Positions 18,110 to 26,639 of a DNA stretch of 42,113 bases are shown in pieces (the stretch's first letter is position 1; every line of letters begins with the position of its first letter). The stretch is from assembly GCA_944389085.1 (NCBI GenBank), contig CALXLB010000009.1, forward strand, positions 1 to 42,113, given 5' to 3'. Origin of the DNA: an uncultured Spirochaetaceae bacterium. GTDB taxonomy: Bacteria > Spirochaetota > Spirochaetia > Sphaerochaetales > Sphaerochaetaceae. The position numbers and the translations under genes were made by a program. Below the pieces are notes generated by a model. It saw only the letters and a program-made list of their open reading frames with translations, had not been told where the DNA came from and did not search any database.

Positions 18110-18601
18110 TTATTGTTTTGTTTTCCTGGGAAATTTTTTCTCCAGTGCTTCTTTCACTGGAGGTGTGACCATGGAAGAAAAATCTGCACCGAACTGTGCT
18201 AGTTCCTTGATCTGGGATGCTCTTATAAGGAAATATCTTGAGTCCGTCGGCATGAAAAGAACTTCCAGATCTGGATAGAGAAGTTTGTTTGTCATAGCCA
18301 TCTCAAATTCATACGAGAAATCCCCGGCCCCTCGGACACCTCTGATCATTATCGAGATTCCATGTTCTCTGGCGTAATCTACAGTAAGACCGGAATGGAC
18401 ACTATAAACTATGTTTCCGGCATACGGCAGGGATTTCTTCAGGAGATCAATCCTCTCTTCGGGAGTAAAAAGATATTTCTTCTCTATATTATCTGCAACG
18501 ACAACGTGGAGCTGATCAAAAAGAGCAGCAGCTCTCTCGATGATATTTATGTGTCCGATTGTAGGTGGATCGAAAGACCCAGGAAAGATTGCTCTGCTCA
18601 T
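18110..18601 (-). CDS. coaD: Phosphopantetheine adenylyltransferase
   Basis: CoaD transfers AMP from ATP to 4'-phosphopantetheine, giving dephospho-CoA, the penultimate step of CoA synthesis. The 163-aa length is typical. The nucleotidyltransferase motif GSFDPPTIGHINII (T/HxGH) is at residues 8-21, the RGVRGAGDFSYEFEMA substrate-binding segment near 88-103, and IRASQIKELAQFGAD replaces the usual ISSSxVREL motif. The pathway's pantothenate kinase (coaX) is also in this window, but not adjacent. It follows the unknown cysteine-containing protein with only a 1-nt gap, so the two are probably coupled. Confidence 0.95.
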   Translation of the reverse strand: MSRAIFPGSFDPPTIGHINIIERAAALFDQLHVVVADNIEKKYLFTPEERIDLLKKSLPYAGNIVYSVHSGLTVDYAREHGISIMIRGVRGAGDFSYEFEMAMTNKLLYPDLEVLFMPTDSRYFLIRASQIKELAQFGADFSSMVTPPVKEALEKKFPRKTKQ

Positions 18602-18602
18602 C

Positions 18603-19043
18603 TCAGTCCCTCAGCGTCGTGATATATGCTTTCATGGCTTTTGTCTCATCAGGAGTCTCTACAGGAATTTTCCTGAGAATGATTACCTTTCCTTCCTCAT
18701 CGTGCCCGATGAGACCGAATGTACCGGATCCCAGATAGGAGATACTCTCCCCATCTCCTGGTTTTTCGCTTTCTCTGATTCTTTCAAGGACACAGTCGAA
18801 ATGTGCAAAGCTGTCCTCTCCTGTCACGAAAGCAGAAGCTATATTCTCAATGACTTCTCCGCAATATACACAGACTGGACGAGGCTCAGTAATCGCCGAT
18901 GGAGTCTCTACAGGAATAGATGAATGGTATTCTCTGGGTTTTGGTACACCAGCAACCTGGTTAAGAGTCGAGAATCCATTGATTCCATTCTTCTGTCTGT
19001 TCTTCTTTCTGTCCTTCTGCTTCTGAGGCTTTTTATTTGACAT
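18603..19043 (-). CDS. Hypothetical protein with Cys/His cluster
   Basis: The 146-aa protein starts with a very basic, probably disordered tail (SNKKPQKQKDRKKNRQKN). It then has a compact domain with CVYCGEVIENIASAF and, after a short loop, FAHFDCV. The C-x2-C...H-x2-C pattern suggests a single zinc site and the basic tail suggests nucleic-acid or ribosome binding. I do not recognise a named family. It lies after rplS and its terminator and ends 1 nt before coaD. Confidence 0.7.
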   Translation of the reverse strand: MSNKKPQKQKDRKKNRQKNGINGFSTLNQVAGVPKPREYHSSIPVETPSAITEPRPVCVYCGEVIENIASAFVTGEDSFAHFDCVLERIRESEKPGDGESISYLGSGTFGLIGHDEEGKVIILRKIPVETPDETKAMKAYITTLRD

Positions 19044-19065
19044 ATGATGATACTAGCACATTAAC

Positions 19066-19094
19066 AGAAAAAGGGCCATGTTAGACATGACCCT
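19066..19094 (-). terminator. Rho-independent terminator after rplS
   Basis: On the minus strand AGGGTCATGT / ACATGGCCCT form a 10-bp stem (one wobble) with a 3-nt loop, followed by TTTTTCTG. It closes the ffh–rplS operon just after the L19 stop. Confidence 0.85.
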
Positions 19095-19113
19095 CTTCTC
19101 CTGAAAGAATCCT

Positions 19114-19470
19114 TTAAGCGTTCTTCTTGATGAGAAGCTCTGGAACCTTTGCAGCTTTGCCAACACGTGAGCGGAGGTAGTAGAGCTTTGCTCTTCTGAC
19201 ACGGCCTCTTCTGGCAACTTCAATCTTCTCAATTCTTGGAGAGTGAAGCGGGAAGATTCTCTCGACGCCAACACCATAGCTGATCTTTCTGACGACGAAT
19301 GTTCTTCTGACACCAGTATTGTTCTTAGCAATGACAATACCCTCGAAAACCTGAATTCTTTCAGTTGTTCCCTCAACGATCTTGAATGAAACGCGAACTG
19401 TGTCGCCGATGCTGAAGTTCTCGGCGTTCTCTTTCATCTGCTTTGCTTCTAAAGCTCTGATAATATCCAT
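19114..19470 (-). CDS. rplS: 50S ribosomal protein L19
   Basis: L19 sits at the 30S-50S interface. The sequence has the standard family blocks: [61 protein letters not shown] and [24 protein letters not shown] prefer the ATG at 19470 ([15 protein letters not shown], 118 aa) over the in-frame TTG at 19479, because the family normally starts at this point and AGAGG is too close to the TTG. The gene still begins inside the 3' end of trmD, so translation is probably coupled. Confidence 0.95.
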   Translation of the reverse strand: MDIIRALEAKQMKENAENFSIGDTVRVSFKIVEGTTERIQVFEGIVIAKNNTGVRRTFVVRKISYGVGVERIFPLHSPRIEKIEVARRGRVRRAKLYYLRSRVGKAAKVPELLIKKNA

Positions 19471-20207
19471 CTCTGACAAGTCCTCTTATCCTGATCTAGT
19501 ATCGACAGAAGTCTTTTCCGCTCCTCGATGCTGAGAGAGGCATCAGAGAGCAGGTCAGGCCGGTTTTGCATCGTTTTAGCCAGCCTCTGGTCACAGCGCC
19601 ATTGGGTAATATGGGCATGATGACCGGTTAATAATACATCTGGGACGGATTTAGTGCAATACCTATATGGCCTTGTATACTGAGGATATTCCAATAATCC
19701 CTGAGAAAAACTCTCATCTTCAAGGCTTTCTGAGGTGATAACACCATCGATGAGACGGTAAAGAGCGTCAATGACGACAATTGTTGCTGTCTCTCCTGAG
19801 GAGAGCACATAATCTCCTATCGAGATTTCATCAATAACATATTCATCGATTACTCTCTGATCGAGCCCCTCATAATGGCCACATATGAAAATAAGTTCTT
19901 CTTCCCTTGAAAGAACTGAAGCATAATCCTCTGTGAGAAGCCTGCCGGAAGGAGTTGGAAAGACAACTCTCTTCCCTTTTGCATCAATTGAATCAAGTGC
20001 TTGAGAGATAGGGCCTGGCATTATGACCATACCAGCTCCCCCTCCGTAAGGGATATCATCGGCTTTGGCATGCACTCCTTCTGCCCAGTCGCGGAAATTG
20101 ATTATCCTGTACTCGATGAGGCCTTTCTCCACTGCTCTTTTCATGATAGACGAAAGGAAAAAAGGCTCTACCATCTCAGGAAAGAGCGTAAGTATCGTGA
20201 TTTTCAT
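19449..20207 (-). CDS. trmD: tRNA (guanine-37-N1)-methyltransferase
   Basis: TrmD makes m1G37 in tRNAs reading CNN and some other codons, preventing +1 frameshifting. The 252-aa protein starts [16 protein letters not shown] and shows [19 protein letters not shown], the trefoil-knot AdoMet site [13 protein letters not shown]...[14 protein letters not shown], and the C-terminal [13 protein letters not shown]. It lies in the usual rpsP–rimM–trmD–rplS order. Its start overlaps the rimM stop by 4 nt and its end overlaps rplS by about 20 nt. Confidence 0.97.
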   Translation of the reverse strand: MKITILTLFPEMVEPFFLSSIMKRAVEKGLIEYRIINFRDWAEGVHAKADDIPYGGGAGMVIMPGPISQALDSIDAKGKRVVFPTPSGRLLTEDYASVLSREEELIFICGHYEGLDQRVIDEYVIDEISIGDYVLSSGETATIVVIDALYRLIDGVITSESLEDESFSQGLLEYPQYTRPYRYCTKSVPDVLLTGHHAHITQWRCDQRLAKTMQNRPDLLSDASLSIEERKRLLSILDQDKRTCQRWILSEL

Positions 20208-20710
20208 AAATCGAGAAGCTCTCCCATCAGTAGCTCTATCGTCCCATGATCGAAATCTGGACGGGAGAGGAAAACCGGCAGATTAGGTACAAGATAAATT
20301 CTGCCTTCGTGCTCTACATTGAGAAGCATTGCCTGTGCTCCTTCTGAGACGGAACGGACTGTGCCAACCGTTTCACCTTTGTAGATGACGCTGAGATTAT
20401 ACAGGTCAGCGATATAATACTCGCCTTTCTTAAGTTTTCTGGCATCTTCGCGTCTGACTTTCAGCACAGAGCCAGAGAGAAGTCTGGCGCTTTCCGGAGT
20501 TTCATAACCGGAAAACTTCATCAGAAGGTTATCGCCCTGAATGCGGACTTGTAAGACAGAGAGAAGCTTCTCTCTTCCGTCAGGGAAGACAGCTACGGCG
20601 CTCTTCAGCTTCTTCAGATGAGCATACTCTCCCGAGAGAGAATAGATCTTCAGAAAGCCTTCAACTCCATGTGTCCTGCCGATAGTTGCGGTTGAGAGAA
20701 GCTCTTCCAT
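20204..20710 (-). CDS. rimM: 16S rRNA processing protein RimM
   Basis: RimM assists maturation of the 30S head by binding S19. The 168-aa protein has the N-terminal RimM barrel (IGRTHGVEGFLKIYSLSGEYAHL) and a C-terminal PRC barrel (KKGEYYIADLYNLSVIYKGETVGTVRSVSEGAQAMLLNV...YLVPNLPVFL). Overlaps of 4 nt with trmD and 1 nt with khpA indicate a tightly coupled operon. Confidence 0.95.
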   Translation of the reverse strand: MEELLSTATIGRTHGVEGFLKIYSLSGEYAHLKKLKSAVAVFPDGREKLLSVLQVRIQGDNLLMKFSGYETPESARLLSGSVLKVRREDARKLKKGEYYIADLYNLSVIYKGETVGTVRSVSEGAQAMLLNVEHEGRIYLVPNLPVFLSRPDFDHGTIELLMGELLDL

Positions 20711-20943
20711 CAGTCGAGGATCTCCAGAACGGCACGCTTACCGTCGCGTGTTGCACTAGCTGAAAGGATTGTCCTGATAGCTTTTGCAATACGGCCCTGC
20801 TTGCCGATTACCTTACCGACATCACCTTCAGCAACGTGAAGCTCAAGGATTGTGGATTTCTCACCTTCAATCACATTGACGCTCACTTCATCAGGCTGGT
20901 CAACAAGGCTCCTGACCATAAATTCCACAAGTTCCTTTTCCAT
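20710..20943 (-). CDS. khpA: KH-domain RNA-binding protein KhpA
   Basis: A 77-aa single-KH protein (formerly YlqC) typically found between rpsP and rimM. The GxxG RNA-binding loop is in GKVIGKQGRIAKAIRTIL; the N-terminus reads LVEFMVRSLVDQPDEVSVNVIEG. KhpA acts with KhpB as a global RNA chaperone affecting cell division in some bacteria. Its stop overlaps the rimM start by 1 nt and rpsP ends 14 bp upstream. Confidence 0.93.
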   Translation of the reverse strand: MEKELVEFMVRSLVDQPDEVSVNVIEGEKSTILELHVAEGDVGKVIGKQGRIAKAIRTILSASATRDGKRAVLEILD

Positions 20944-20957
20944 AGGCCCTCCTGGAA

Positions 20958-21215
20958 TCAGTTCTTGCGATTAATCTGGATACCCTGCGAATTGAGAAGA
21001 TCCTTGACAGTCGGCGATACGACTACACCCTTACCAATCCACTCTTTGATTTTCTCCTCATTGAGTGTCAGCTGGTTCTCAGCCTCGACTGGGCGGTATG
21101 TTCCGACCTCATCGATTGTCTTAGAGCTTGTTGCCAGACGATTGTCCTGTACAACTACCCTGTAGTAGGGTCTCTTCTTCGTGCCGAAGCGCTTAAGTCT
21201 CATTGTTGTGCTCAC
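20958..21215 (-). CDS. rpsP: 30S ribosomal protein S16
   Basis: S16 is an early-assembly 30S protein. The 85-aa sequence contains MRLKRFGTKKRPYYRVVVQDNRLATSSKTIDEVGTYRP, which is diagnostic. The ORF begins MSTTMRLKRF; the Met at residue 5 is the canonical start position, so the true start may be 12 bp downstream. It lies 26 bp after ffh in the operon. Confidence 0.96.
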   Translation of the reverse strand: MSTTMRLKRFGTKKRPYYRVVVQDNRLATSSKTIDEVGTYRPVEAENQLTLNEEKIKEWIGKGVVVSPTVKDLLNSQGIQINRKN

Positions 21216-21241
21216 GGTATTCTCCTTATACTGCTTGAAAG

Positions 21242-22576
21242 CTACATTCCCATCATTTTCTGGAAAGCAGCTTGGTATTTACTGTTTGTCATGACCTTCT
21301 TCATCATCAGACGTGATTTCTCGAACTTCTTGAGAAGCCTGTTGACTTCTGCAACAGAAGTTCCGGAACCACGTGCGATTCTCTTTCTTCTGGAAGGTCC
21401 TATGATTCTGTAATTGCTTCTCTCGAAGCGTGTCATGGAACGGATGATGGCTTTCTCTTTCTCAAGTTCCTCTAGATGAAGATCTTCTTCCGAGATGTTG
21501 CCTTTTGCTCCGGGAATCATCTCCAGCAGCTTATCAGCAGAGCCCATCTTGTCCATCTTCTCCAGCTGTTCAAGGTAATCCTGCAGATCGAAGGTATTCT
21601 TTGCCATCTTCTTCTGCAGTCTTTCAGCTTCTGCCTGATCGTACTGTTCCTGTGCCTTCTCAACAAGGGAGACGATATCGCCCATGCCGAGAATACGGGT
21701 TGCAATACGTTCAGGATGGAAGACCTCCAGGTCCTCCATCTTCTCACCAGTACCGATGAATTTGATCGGTTTGCCTACAACAGAACGGAGCGAGAGTGCA
21801 GCACCGCCTCTTGTATCGGAATCGAACTTAGTGAGGATAACACCGGAAATTCCGACTTTCTCCTCGAATTCCTTCGCGATATCGACAGCGCTCTGTCCAG
21901 TCATTGCATCGGCGACGAAGAGTGTCTCATCAGGTCTGGAGACTTTTGCAACTCTCTGGATCTCCTCCATCAGAGCTTCATCGAGGTGCATACGTCCGGA
22001 AGTATCGATGATTACTGTATCAATCAGATCATGGCGAGCCTTGGAAATGGCCTGCTCTGCGACTTTTGCAGGATCTTTCTCACCGGGGATGGTAAAGACA
22101 GGAACTCCTGCTTTCTCGCCAAGAACCTCAAGCTGTGTGATAGCGGCAGGACGGACAAGGTCGGCTGCAACAAGCATGACACGCCTGCCCTCTTTCTTGA
22201 GCTTCCAGGCCAGCTTATGCGCAGCTGTTGTCTTACCAGAACCCTGCAGACCCATGAGAAGTATGATTGATGTGGCATCTTTGCCTTTTAAGCGTAAAGC
22301 TGTATTCTCCGTTCCTCCCAGGAGCTCAACCATCTTGTCATAGACGATTTTCGTGAACTGCTGACCAGGGTCTACGGAGGAGAGAACCTTCTCACCGAGA
22401 GCTTCATCAAGCGTTGAATTGACAAAACGACGGACAACGCGGAGATTGACGTCAGCATCAAGGAGAGCTTCCTTGATTTCCTCTACTGCGTCTCTGACGT
22501 TCTTCTCCGAAATCTTTCCTTTACCGGAAAGCGTTCTCATTATTCCTGTAAATTTTCCTGCTATACTATCAAACAT
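21242..22576 (-). CDS. ffh: Signal recognition particle protein Ffh
   Basis: The SRP GTPase that binds signal peptides and 4.5S RNA and delivers nascent chains to FtsY. The 444-aa protein has the N domain, then the G domain with GLQGSGKTT, DTSGRMHLDEALMEE, TKFDSDTRGGAALS and GTGEKMEDLEVFHPERIA. The C-terminal M domain has SRRKRIARGSGTSVAEVNRLLKKFEK and a Met-rich tail. It is the first gene of the ffh–rpsP–khpA–rimM–trmD–rplS operon. I did not find an SRP RNA gene in this window. Confidence 0.97.
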   Translation of the reverse strand: MFDSIAGKFTGIMRTLSGKGKISEKNVRDAVEEIKEALLDADVNLRVVRRFVNSTLDEALGEKVLSSVDPGQQFTKIVYDKMVELLGGTENTALRLKGKDATSIILLMGLQGSGKTTAAHKLAWKLKKEGRRVMLVAADLVRPAAITQLEVLGEKAGVPVFTIPGEKDPAKVAEQAISKARHDLIDTVIIDTSGRMHLDEALMEEIQRVAKVSRPDETLFVADAMTGQSAVDIAKEFEEKVGISGVILTKFDSDTRGGAALSLRSVVGKPIKFIGTGEKMEDLEVFHPERIATRILGMGDIVSLVEKAQEQYDQAEAERLQKKMAKNTFDLQDYLEQLEKMDKMGSADKLLEMIPGAKGNISEEDLHLEELEKEKAIIRSMTRFERSNYRIIGPSRRKRIARGSGTSVAEVNRLLKKFEKSRLMMKKVMTNSKYQAAFQKMMGM

Positions 22577-22624
22577 CGCAATAAGCCTTTATGCTTATAC
22601 AATAATGAAGGGCGGAAGTCAATC

Positions 22625-25459
22625 TCACGAGCGTGCCTTACCTTCATTGTCAAAGTCGACAACAGCATTGTCATCGTTGAGGATGACCGGCTGTCCTGCA
22701 ATCCTGTCGAGCCTGTAGCTGACTGTAGTGGAAACACCTGCTTCCATCTGAGTGACACCAAGAAGCGTCTCTGAACCTGTAACAGTATGTTTGTTGTGTG
22801 TGATGATGATGAACTGGCTCTGCCTTCCGAAATCCTGAAGAACATCCAGAAAGTACCCGATGTTCTTGTCATCGAGAGCTGCATCAAGCTCATCAAGAAT
22901 ACAGAACGGAGATGGCTTCACCTGATACGTTGCAAAGAGAAGCGCAACAGCTGTCATACTCCTCTCACCGCCAGAGAGAAGGGAAAGCGTTACAAGCTTC
23001 TTTCCTGGCGGCTGGGCGAAGATATCGATACCTGAGACAAGAACATTCTCCGGATCCTCAAGCGTAAGCTTTGCGATTCCACCTCCGAAGAGACGGGTGA
23101 ACATTGCCTGGAAATTGCTGCTTATCTCATTGTATGTCTCAAGGAAGAGCTCCTTTGCCCTGTCCTGGATTTCCTGCAGGACCTTCTCTAGGTCCACTCT
23201 TGCCTTATTGAGATCTTCCAGATGCTTGGAGTAGAAGTCATACTGCTCCTTCGCAGCATTATAATCATCCTCTGCAAGGTAATTGACAGTGCCAAGCTTC
23301 TCTATTTCCTTGTTCACCTCATTCAGTTCATTCATCAGCAATGTATCATCCGGAAGATCCTCTTCCTCGATGATCTTCTGGAACTCGCCAAGGTTTCTGG
23401 AATACTTGGTGAAGAATGACTGGATGATGTTATCGATAAGCACATCAGTACTGCTGATATTAGCATTCTGCTCCGAAAGGATCCTGTTCGCTTCATTGAG
23501 ATCGGAGAAAGCTTTTTCCTTATCGTGCCTTTTAATCTGAAGCTGTGTTGAAAGATCTGCCACGACCGCACGCTTATCTCCGATGGATCTGTTCATTTCA
23601 TCAAGATCCTGCTTCAGCTGCTTTCTGCTTGCCTCCTCATCTTTGATCTTATCGTTATATTCATGAACAAGATTCCGGTCCTTCTCCGAACCTATGATGG
23701 CCTCCTCTTTCTCGCTTTCCTTCTCCTCTATCGAAGTTCGGAGAGATCTGAGGGAATTTTCAGCAATCTCAAGGTTGCTGAGAACATTCCTATAATGCTC
23801 TTTCTGCTGATCGAGTGTTTCCGAAAGGGACTCCACATCATTTCTGAGGACTGTTATCTCATCGCGGCAGAGCTGGATACGAGTCCTGTTCTCATCCTTC
23901 TCCCTTCTGATTTCCCCTTCTCTTTTCTCTATCTCGCGCTTTCTGGCAATAAGACCATCAGCAGAAAGAAGTGCATCGACGACGGGAGGGATTGTATCGA
24001 TATAAGAACGGAACAAAACTATGAGCTCATCGACGGATGAGTAATAAACACGGAAATCCTTTTCTGCTATCTCACGTGAAATCAGAGCCTCGTCCTTGAG
24101 CGTCTCAAGAAAAGCGATTCTGTTGGATACAATACCCTTCACTTCCTCAGCTTTATCAAGAAAAGCCTTTTCAGCCCTGTCTCTGCGCTCTGCTGTGAAT
24201 GCAGTATCGGTATTCTCATCAACCTGAGAGACAAGCTCCTCGATGACACCTTTAAGATTTTCCGTAAGCTTCAGAATCTCTTCATCGAGGGCAGCGCTTC
24301 TCTCTTCCCTCTCTGCAGTCTCTTTCTCGAGATTCTGGATACGGACTTTCTTCTCTTCCTGCAGTCTGGTGATGGCCGTGATCTGTTTCAGCTCCTCATC
24401 AGCCTGATCGCGCTTGATGGAAAGACTGTCTTCCTGATTCTCGATATCACCTTTGATCCTGTCGATAGCCGACTGTATGTTTGCAATACGCTCATCAGCA
24501 CTGCGGAGACGGATGGAAGCATCCTGGAAGTTCTCTGTCCAGAGGCCTATCCTCTCCTCTGCCATCTTGATGCTATTCTCTGTATTGTTGATTGCAAGCT
24601 GGGCCTGATAGAGCTCTTCGTTCTTTGTCTTCAGCTCGCCCTGCTCTTTTACAATCTCATCATCAAGGGTTGCCATCAGTTCCTGCAGCCTTGCTATCTC
24701 CGACTCCGCATTGGATTTCCATTTTTCTCTCTGATCTTTCATCAGATTGTATGTGCGGATCCTGGCAAGATTGTATCTGACATCGAGATCGAAGGCTCTC
24801 GTCTCCAGATCTCTTGCCTTCTTTGCCTTCTCAGCCTGGCTGCGGGAACGATCACAGGCACGCTTGGCTTCATTGAAGGAGCGTGTGATGTCATCAATGT
24901 TCTCTTTTGTCTTCTCTAGATCCAGCTCTGCCTTGTGACACTGCTCTTTGTATCTGGAGATACCGGCAGCTTCTTCAAAAAGATATCGTCTGTCTTCAGG
25001 TTTCGTAGAGAGAATCTGGTCAATCTTACCCTGTTCAAGGATTGAGTATGCACTTTTACCGACACCTGTATCATAAAAGAGCTCACTGATGTTCCTTCTC
25101 AGGCATTTCTGGCCATTGAGGAAGTACTCGCTCTCGCCTGTACGGAAATAACGGCGTTTGATAGCAACTTCAGCAACATCAGTCGGAAGCTGATGCTCGG
25201 AGTTATCTATCGTAAGTTCAACTTCAGCGAAGGGCATTGGCTTACGTGTATCGGTACCATTGAAGATGACATCTTCCATCTTACCGGCTCTCAATGACTT
25301 CGTGCTCTTCTCTCCCAGAACCCATTTGATTGCATCGACAATATTCGATTTACCACAGCCATTAGGCCCCAGAAGGGATGTGATTCCGCCTGCAAAGTCT
25401 ATATGTGTCTTGTCTGCAAAGCTCTTGAAGCCATAGATATCGAGTGACTTGAGGAACAA
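22625..25459 (-). CDS. smc: Chromosome segregation protein SMC, short form
   Basis: SMC organises and condenses the chromosome. The head is intact: Walker A GPNGCGKSN at 31-39, the R-loop region FEEAAGISRYKE near 161-172, the ABC signature LSGGERS at 828-834, and Walker B FCILDELDAALDD at about 852-864. Two long coiled-coil stretches (about 170-400 and 505-780) flank a 100-residue middle segment. At 944 aa it is clearly shorter than canonical SMC (about 1150-1200), and I see no standard hinge with paired glycines; other spirochaete SMCs are also short as I recall. The start is a TTG at 25459 with AAGGAGG at 25474-25468, and the protein then reads FLKSLDIYGFKSFADKT as expected. Confidence 0.95.
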   Translation of the reverse strand: MFLKSLDIYGFKSFADKTHIDFAGGITSLLGPNGCGKSNIVDAIKWVLGEKSTKSLRAGKMEDVIFNGTDTRKPMPFAEVELTIDNSEHQLPTDVAEVAIKRRYFRTGESEYFLNGQKCLRRNISELFYDTGVGKSAYSILEQGKIDQILSTKPEDRRYLFEEAAGISRYKEQCHKAELDLEKTKENIDDITRSFNEAKRACDRSRSQAEKAKKARDLETRAFDLDVRYNLARIRTYNLMKDQREKWKSNAESEIARLQELMATLDDEIVKEQGELKTKNEELYQAQLAINNTENSIKMAEERIGLWTENFQDASIRLRSADERIANIQSAIDRIKGDIENQEDSLSIKRDQADEELKQITAITRLQEEKKVRIQNLEKETAEREERSAALDEEILKLTENLKGVIEELVSQVDENTDTAFTAERRDRAEKAFLDKAEEVKGIVSNRIAFLETLKDEALISREIAEKDFRVYYSSVDELIVLFRSYIDTIPPVVDALLSADGLIARKREIEKREGEIRREKDENRTRIQLCRDEITVLRNDVESLSETLDQQKEHYRNVLSNLEIAENSLRSLRTSIEEKESEKEEAIIGSEKDRNLVHEYNDKIKDEEASRKQLKQDLDEMNRSIGDKRAVVADLSTQLQIKRHDKEKAFSDLNEANRILSEQNANISSTDVLIDNIIQSFFTKYSRNLGEFQKIIEEEDLPDDTLLMNELNEVNKEIEKLGTVNYLAEDDYNAAKEQYDFYSKHLEDLNKARVDLEKVLQEIQDRAKELFLETYNEISSNFQAMFTRLFGGGIAKLTLEDPENVLVSGIDIFAQPPGKKLVTLSLLSGGERSMTAVALLFATYQVKPSPFCILDELDAALDDKNIGYFLDVLQDFGRQSQFIIITHNKHTVTGSETLLGVTQMEAGVSTTVSYRLDRIAGQPVILNDDNAVVDFDNEGKARS

Positions 25460-25487
25460 GCTTCACCCTCCTTGAAACGAACTGCCG

Positions 25488-26132
25488 ATGATTATAGCAT
25501 CTATGAAGAATATGGAAAACGGCCTTTTTGACTTACTTGACGATGATGATTATGGAATCATCTGCGGCTCCGATGAAGCTGGTCGCGGACCTCTTGCAGG
25601 TCCTGTGACAGCAGCGGCAGTAGTGCTTCCATCGGACTTTCCATTCGGTATTCTCCATGATTCGAAAGCAATGAGCGAAAAAGAGAGAGAAGAAGCGGAA
25701 GTCATCATCAAAGAGAAAGCCACAGCCTGGGCTATAGTCTCACTCAGCCACAAGGTAATAGATAAAGTAAACATACTTCAGGCATCGCTTGAAGCTATGA
25801 GAAGAGCATATCTCAAAGTTGCAGAACAGGTAAAAGTCGACACATTGATGGTTGATGGAAACAAGAAACCGGATGTTCCTGTCCGTACTATCGCAGTTGT
25901 CAAAGGTGACAGCAAAATACCAGAGATCATGGCAGCATCGATTCTGGCAAAGACCGAGAGAGACAGGATAATGATGCTCTGTGACAGAAAATGGCCCGCT
26001 TATGGCTACAGCAAGCACAAAGGCTACCCGACTAAAGAGCACAGGAAAGCCATAGCCGAATACGGACCATCTCCGATAGAACGCCTCTCCTTCCACGTCA
26101 AGGAAGAAGAGCTGACACCGGATCTTTTCTGA
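25488..26132 (+). CDS. rnhB: Ribonuclease HII
   Basis: RNase HII removes ribonucleotides from DNA and RNA from RNA:DNA hybrids. The acidic active site is visible as CGSDEAGRGPLAGPV (DE motif), then MVDG and a final AASILAKTERDR segment with the third Asp. The 214-aa length is normal. ATG 25488 is the first start; ATG 25503 is also possible. It is divergent from smc with at most 43 bp between the two starts, so their control signals must overlap. Its stop abuts the stop of the PUR-domain gene. Confidence 0.95.
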   Translation: MIIASMKNMENGLFDLLDDDDYGIICGSDEAGRGPLAGPVTAAAVVLPSDFPFGILHDSKAMSEKEREEAEVIIKEKATAWAIVSLSHKVIDKVNILQASLEAMRRAYLKVAEQVKVDTLMVDGNKKPDVPVRTIAVVKGDSKIPEIMAASILAKTERDRIMMLCDRKWPAYGYSKHKGYPTKEHRKAIAEYGPSPIERLSFHVKEEELTPDLF

Positions 26133-26438
26133 TCACTCCCCTTCTTTCTTAGGGCTTGTATCTGCATGGCGGCGTCTGACCATTGTTGTCGGACGAGGCT
26201 TTCTTGTCCCATGCATTTTGATGAAATCGATTGACTTCTGGAATTCCTTGATGAATTCTCCCATATCTTCCTGATAGACGATAACTGATTGTCTTAAATA
26301 TCTTCCTTCGATATCTGTAGGTCTTGATTCAACAATATTGAGAAAGAGATCTCCATAGATATTCTCTTTTACATTGAAAAAATAAGTTCTGTCATCTTTG
26401 ACCAGTTTTGTTGAAAAGACTTCTCCACGCTCACCCAT
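26133..26438 (-). CDS. PUR-domain (DUF3276) nucleic-acid-binding protein, BpuR-like
   Basis: The 101-aa protein matches the bacterial PUR-alpha family: GEVFSTKLVKDDRTYFFNVKENIYGDLFLNIVESRPT followed by RQSVIVYQEDMGEFIKEFQKSIDFI. The tail is basic and probably disordered (RKPRPTTMVRRRH). The Borrelia homologue BpuR binds DNA and RNA and regulates gene expression. As I recall, Borrelia also keeps smc, rnhB and bpuR next to each other, which supports both the assignment and the spirochaete origin. Here it is convergent with rnhB with no gap between stop codons. Confidence 0.88.
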   Translation of the reverse strand: MGERGEVFSTKLVKDDRTYFFNVKENIYGDLFLNIVESRPTDIEGRYLRQSVIVYQEDMGEFIKEFQKSIDFIKMHGTRKPRPTTMVRRRHADTSPKKEGE

Positions 26439-26639
26439 ATGGCTCCTCCGATATATATTTTCACCCGGACTATATCATAAGACCTGCCCATTAGCAATCA
26501 AGGTAAAAACAGTCCTGAAGATCTAAGATAAAACAAAAACTTAATTGCAATGAAAAGAATTTCCTGCAAAACATTATCATTACTGCATCTGTTCAAATAA
26601 TTATTGCATTATCAAACACAAAGACAGTACAATCTGGAG

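Noticed and set aside
21476..22343. Long plus-strand ORFs opposite ffh (264 and 219 aa)
   Set aside because: They are shadows of the ffh coding frame on the other strand; ffh is unmistakable and the ORFs have no family features or start signals.
26604..26639. TTG start of the SorC gene at 26604
   Set aside because: No ribosome site, and the extra 12 residues are outside the usual family N-terminus; ATG 26640 is preferred, though it too lacks a well-spaced site.
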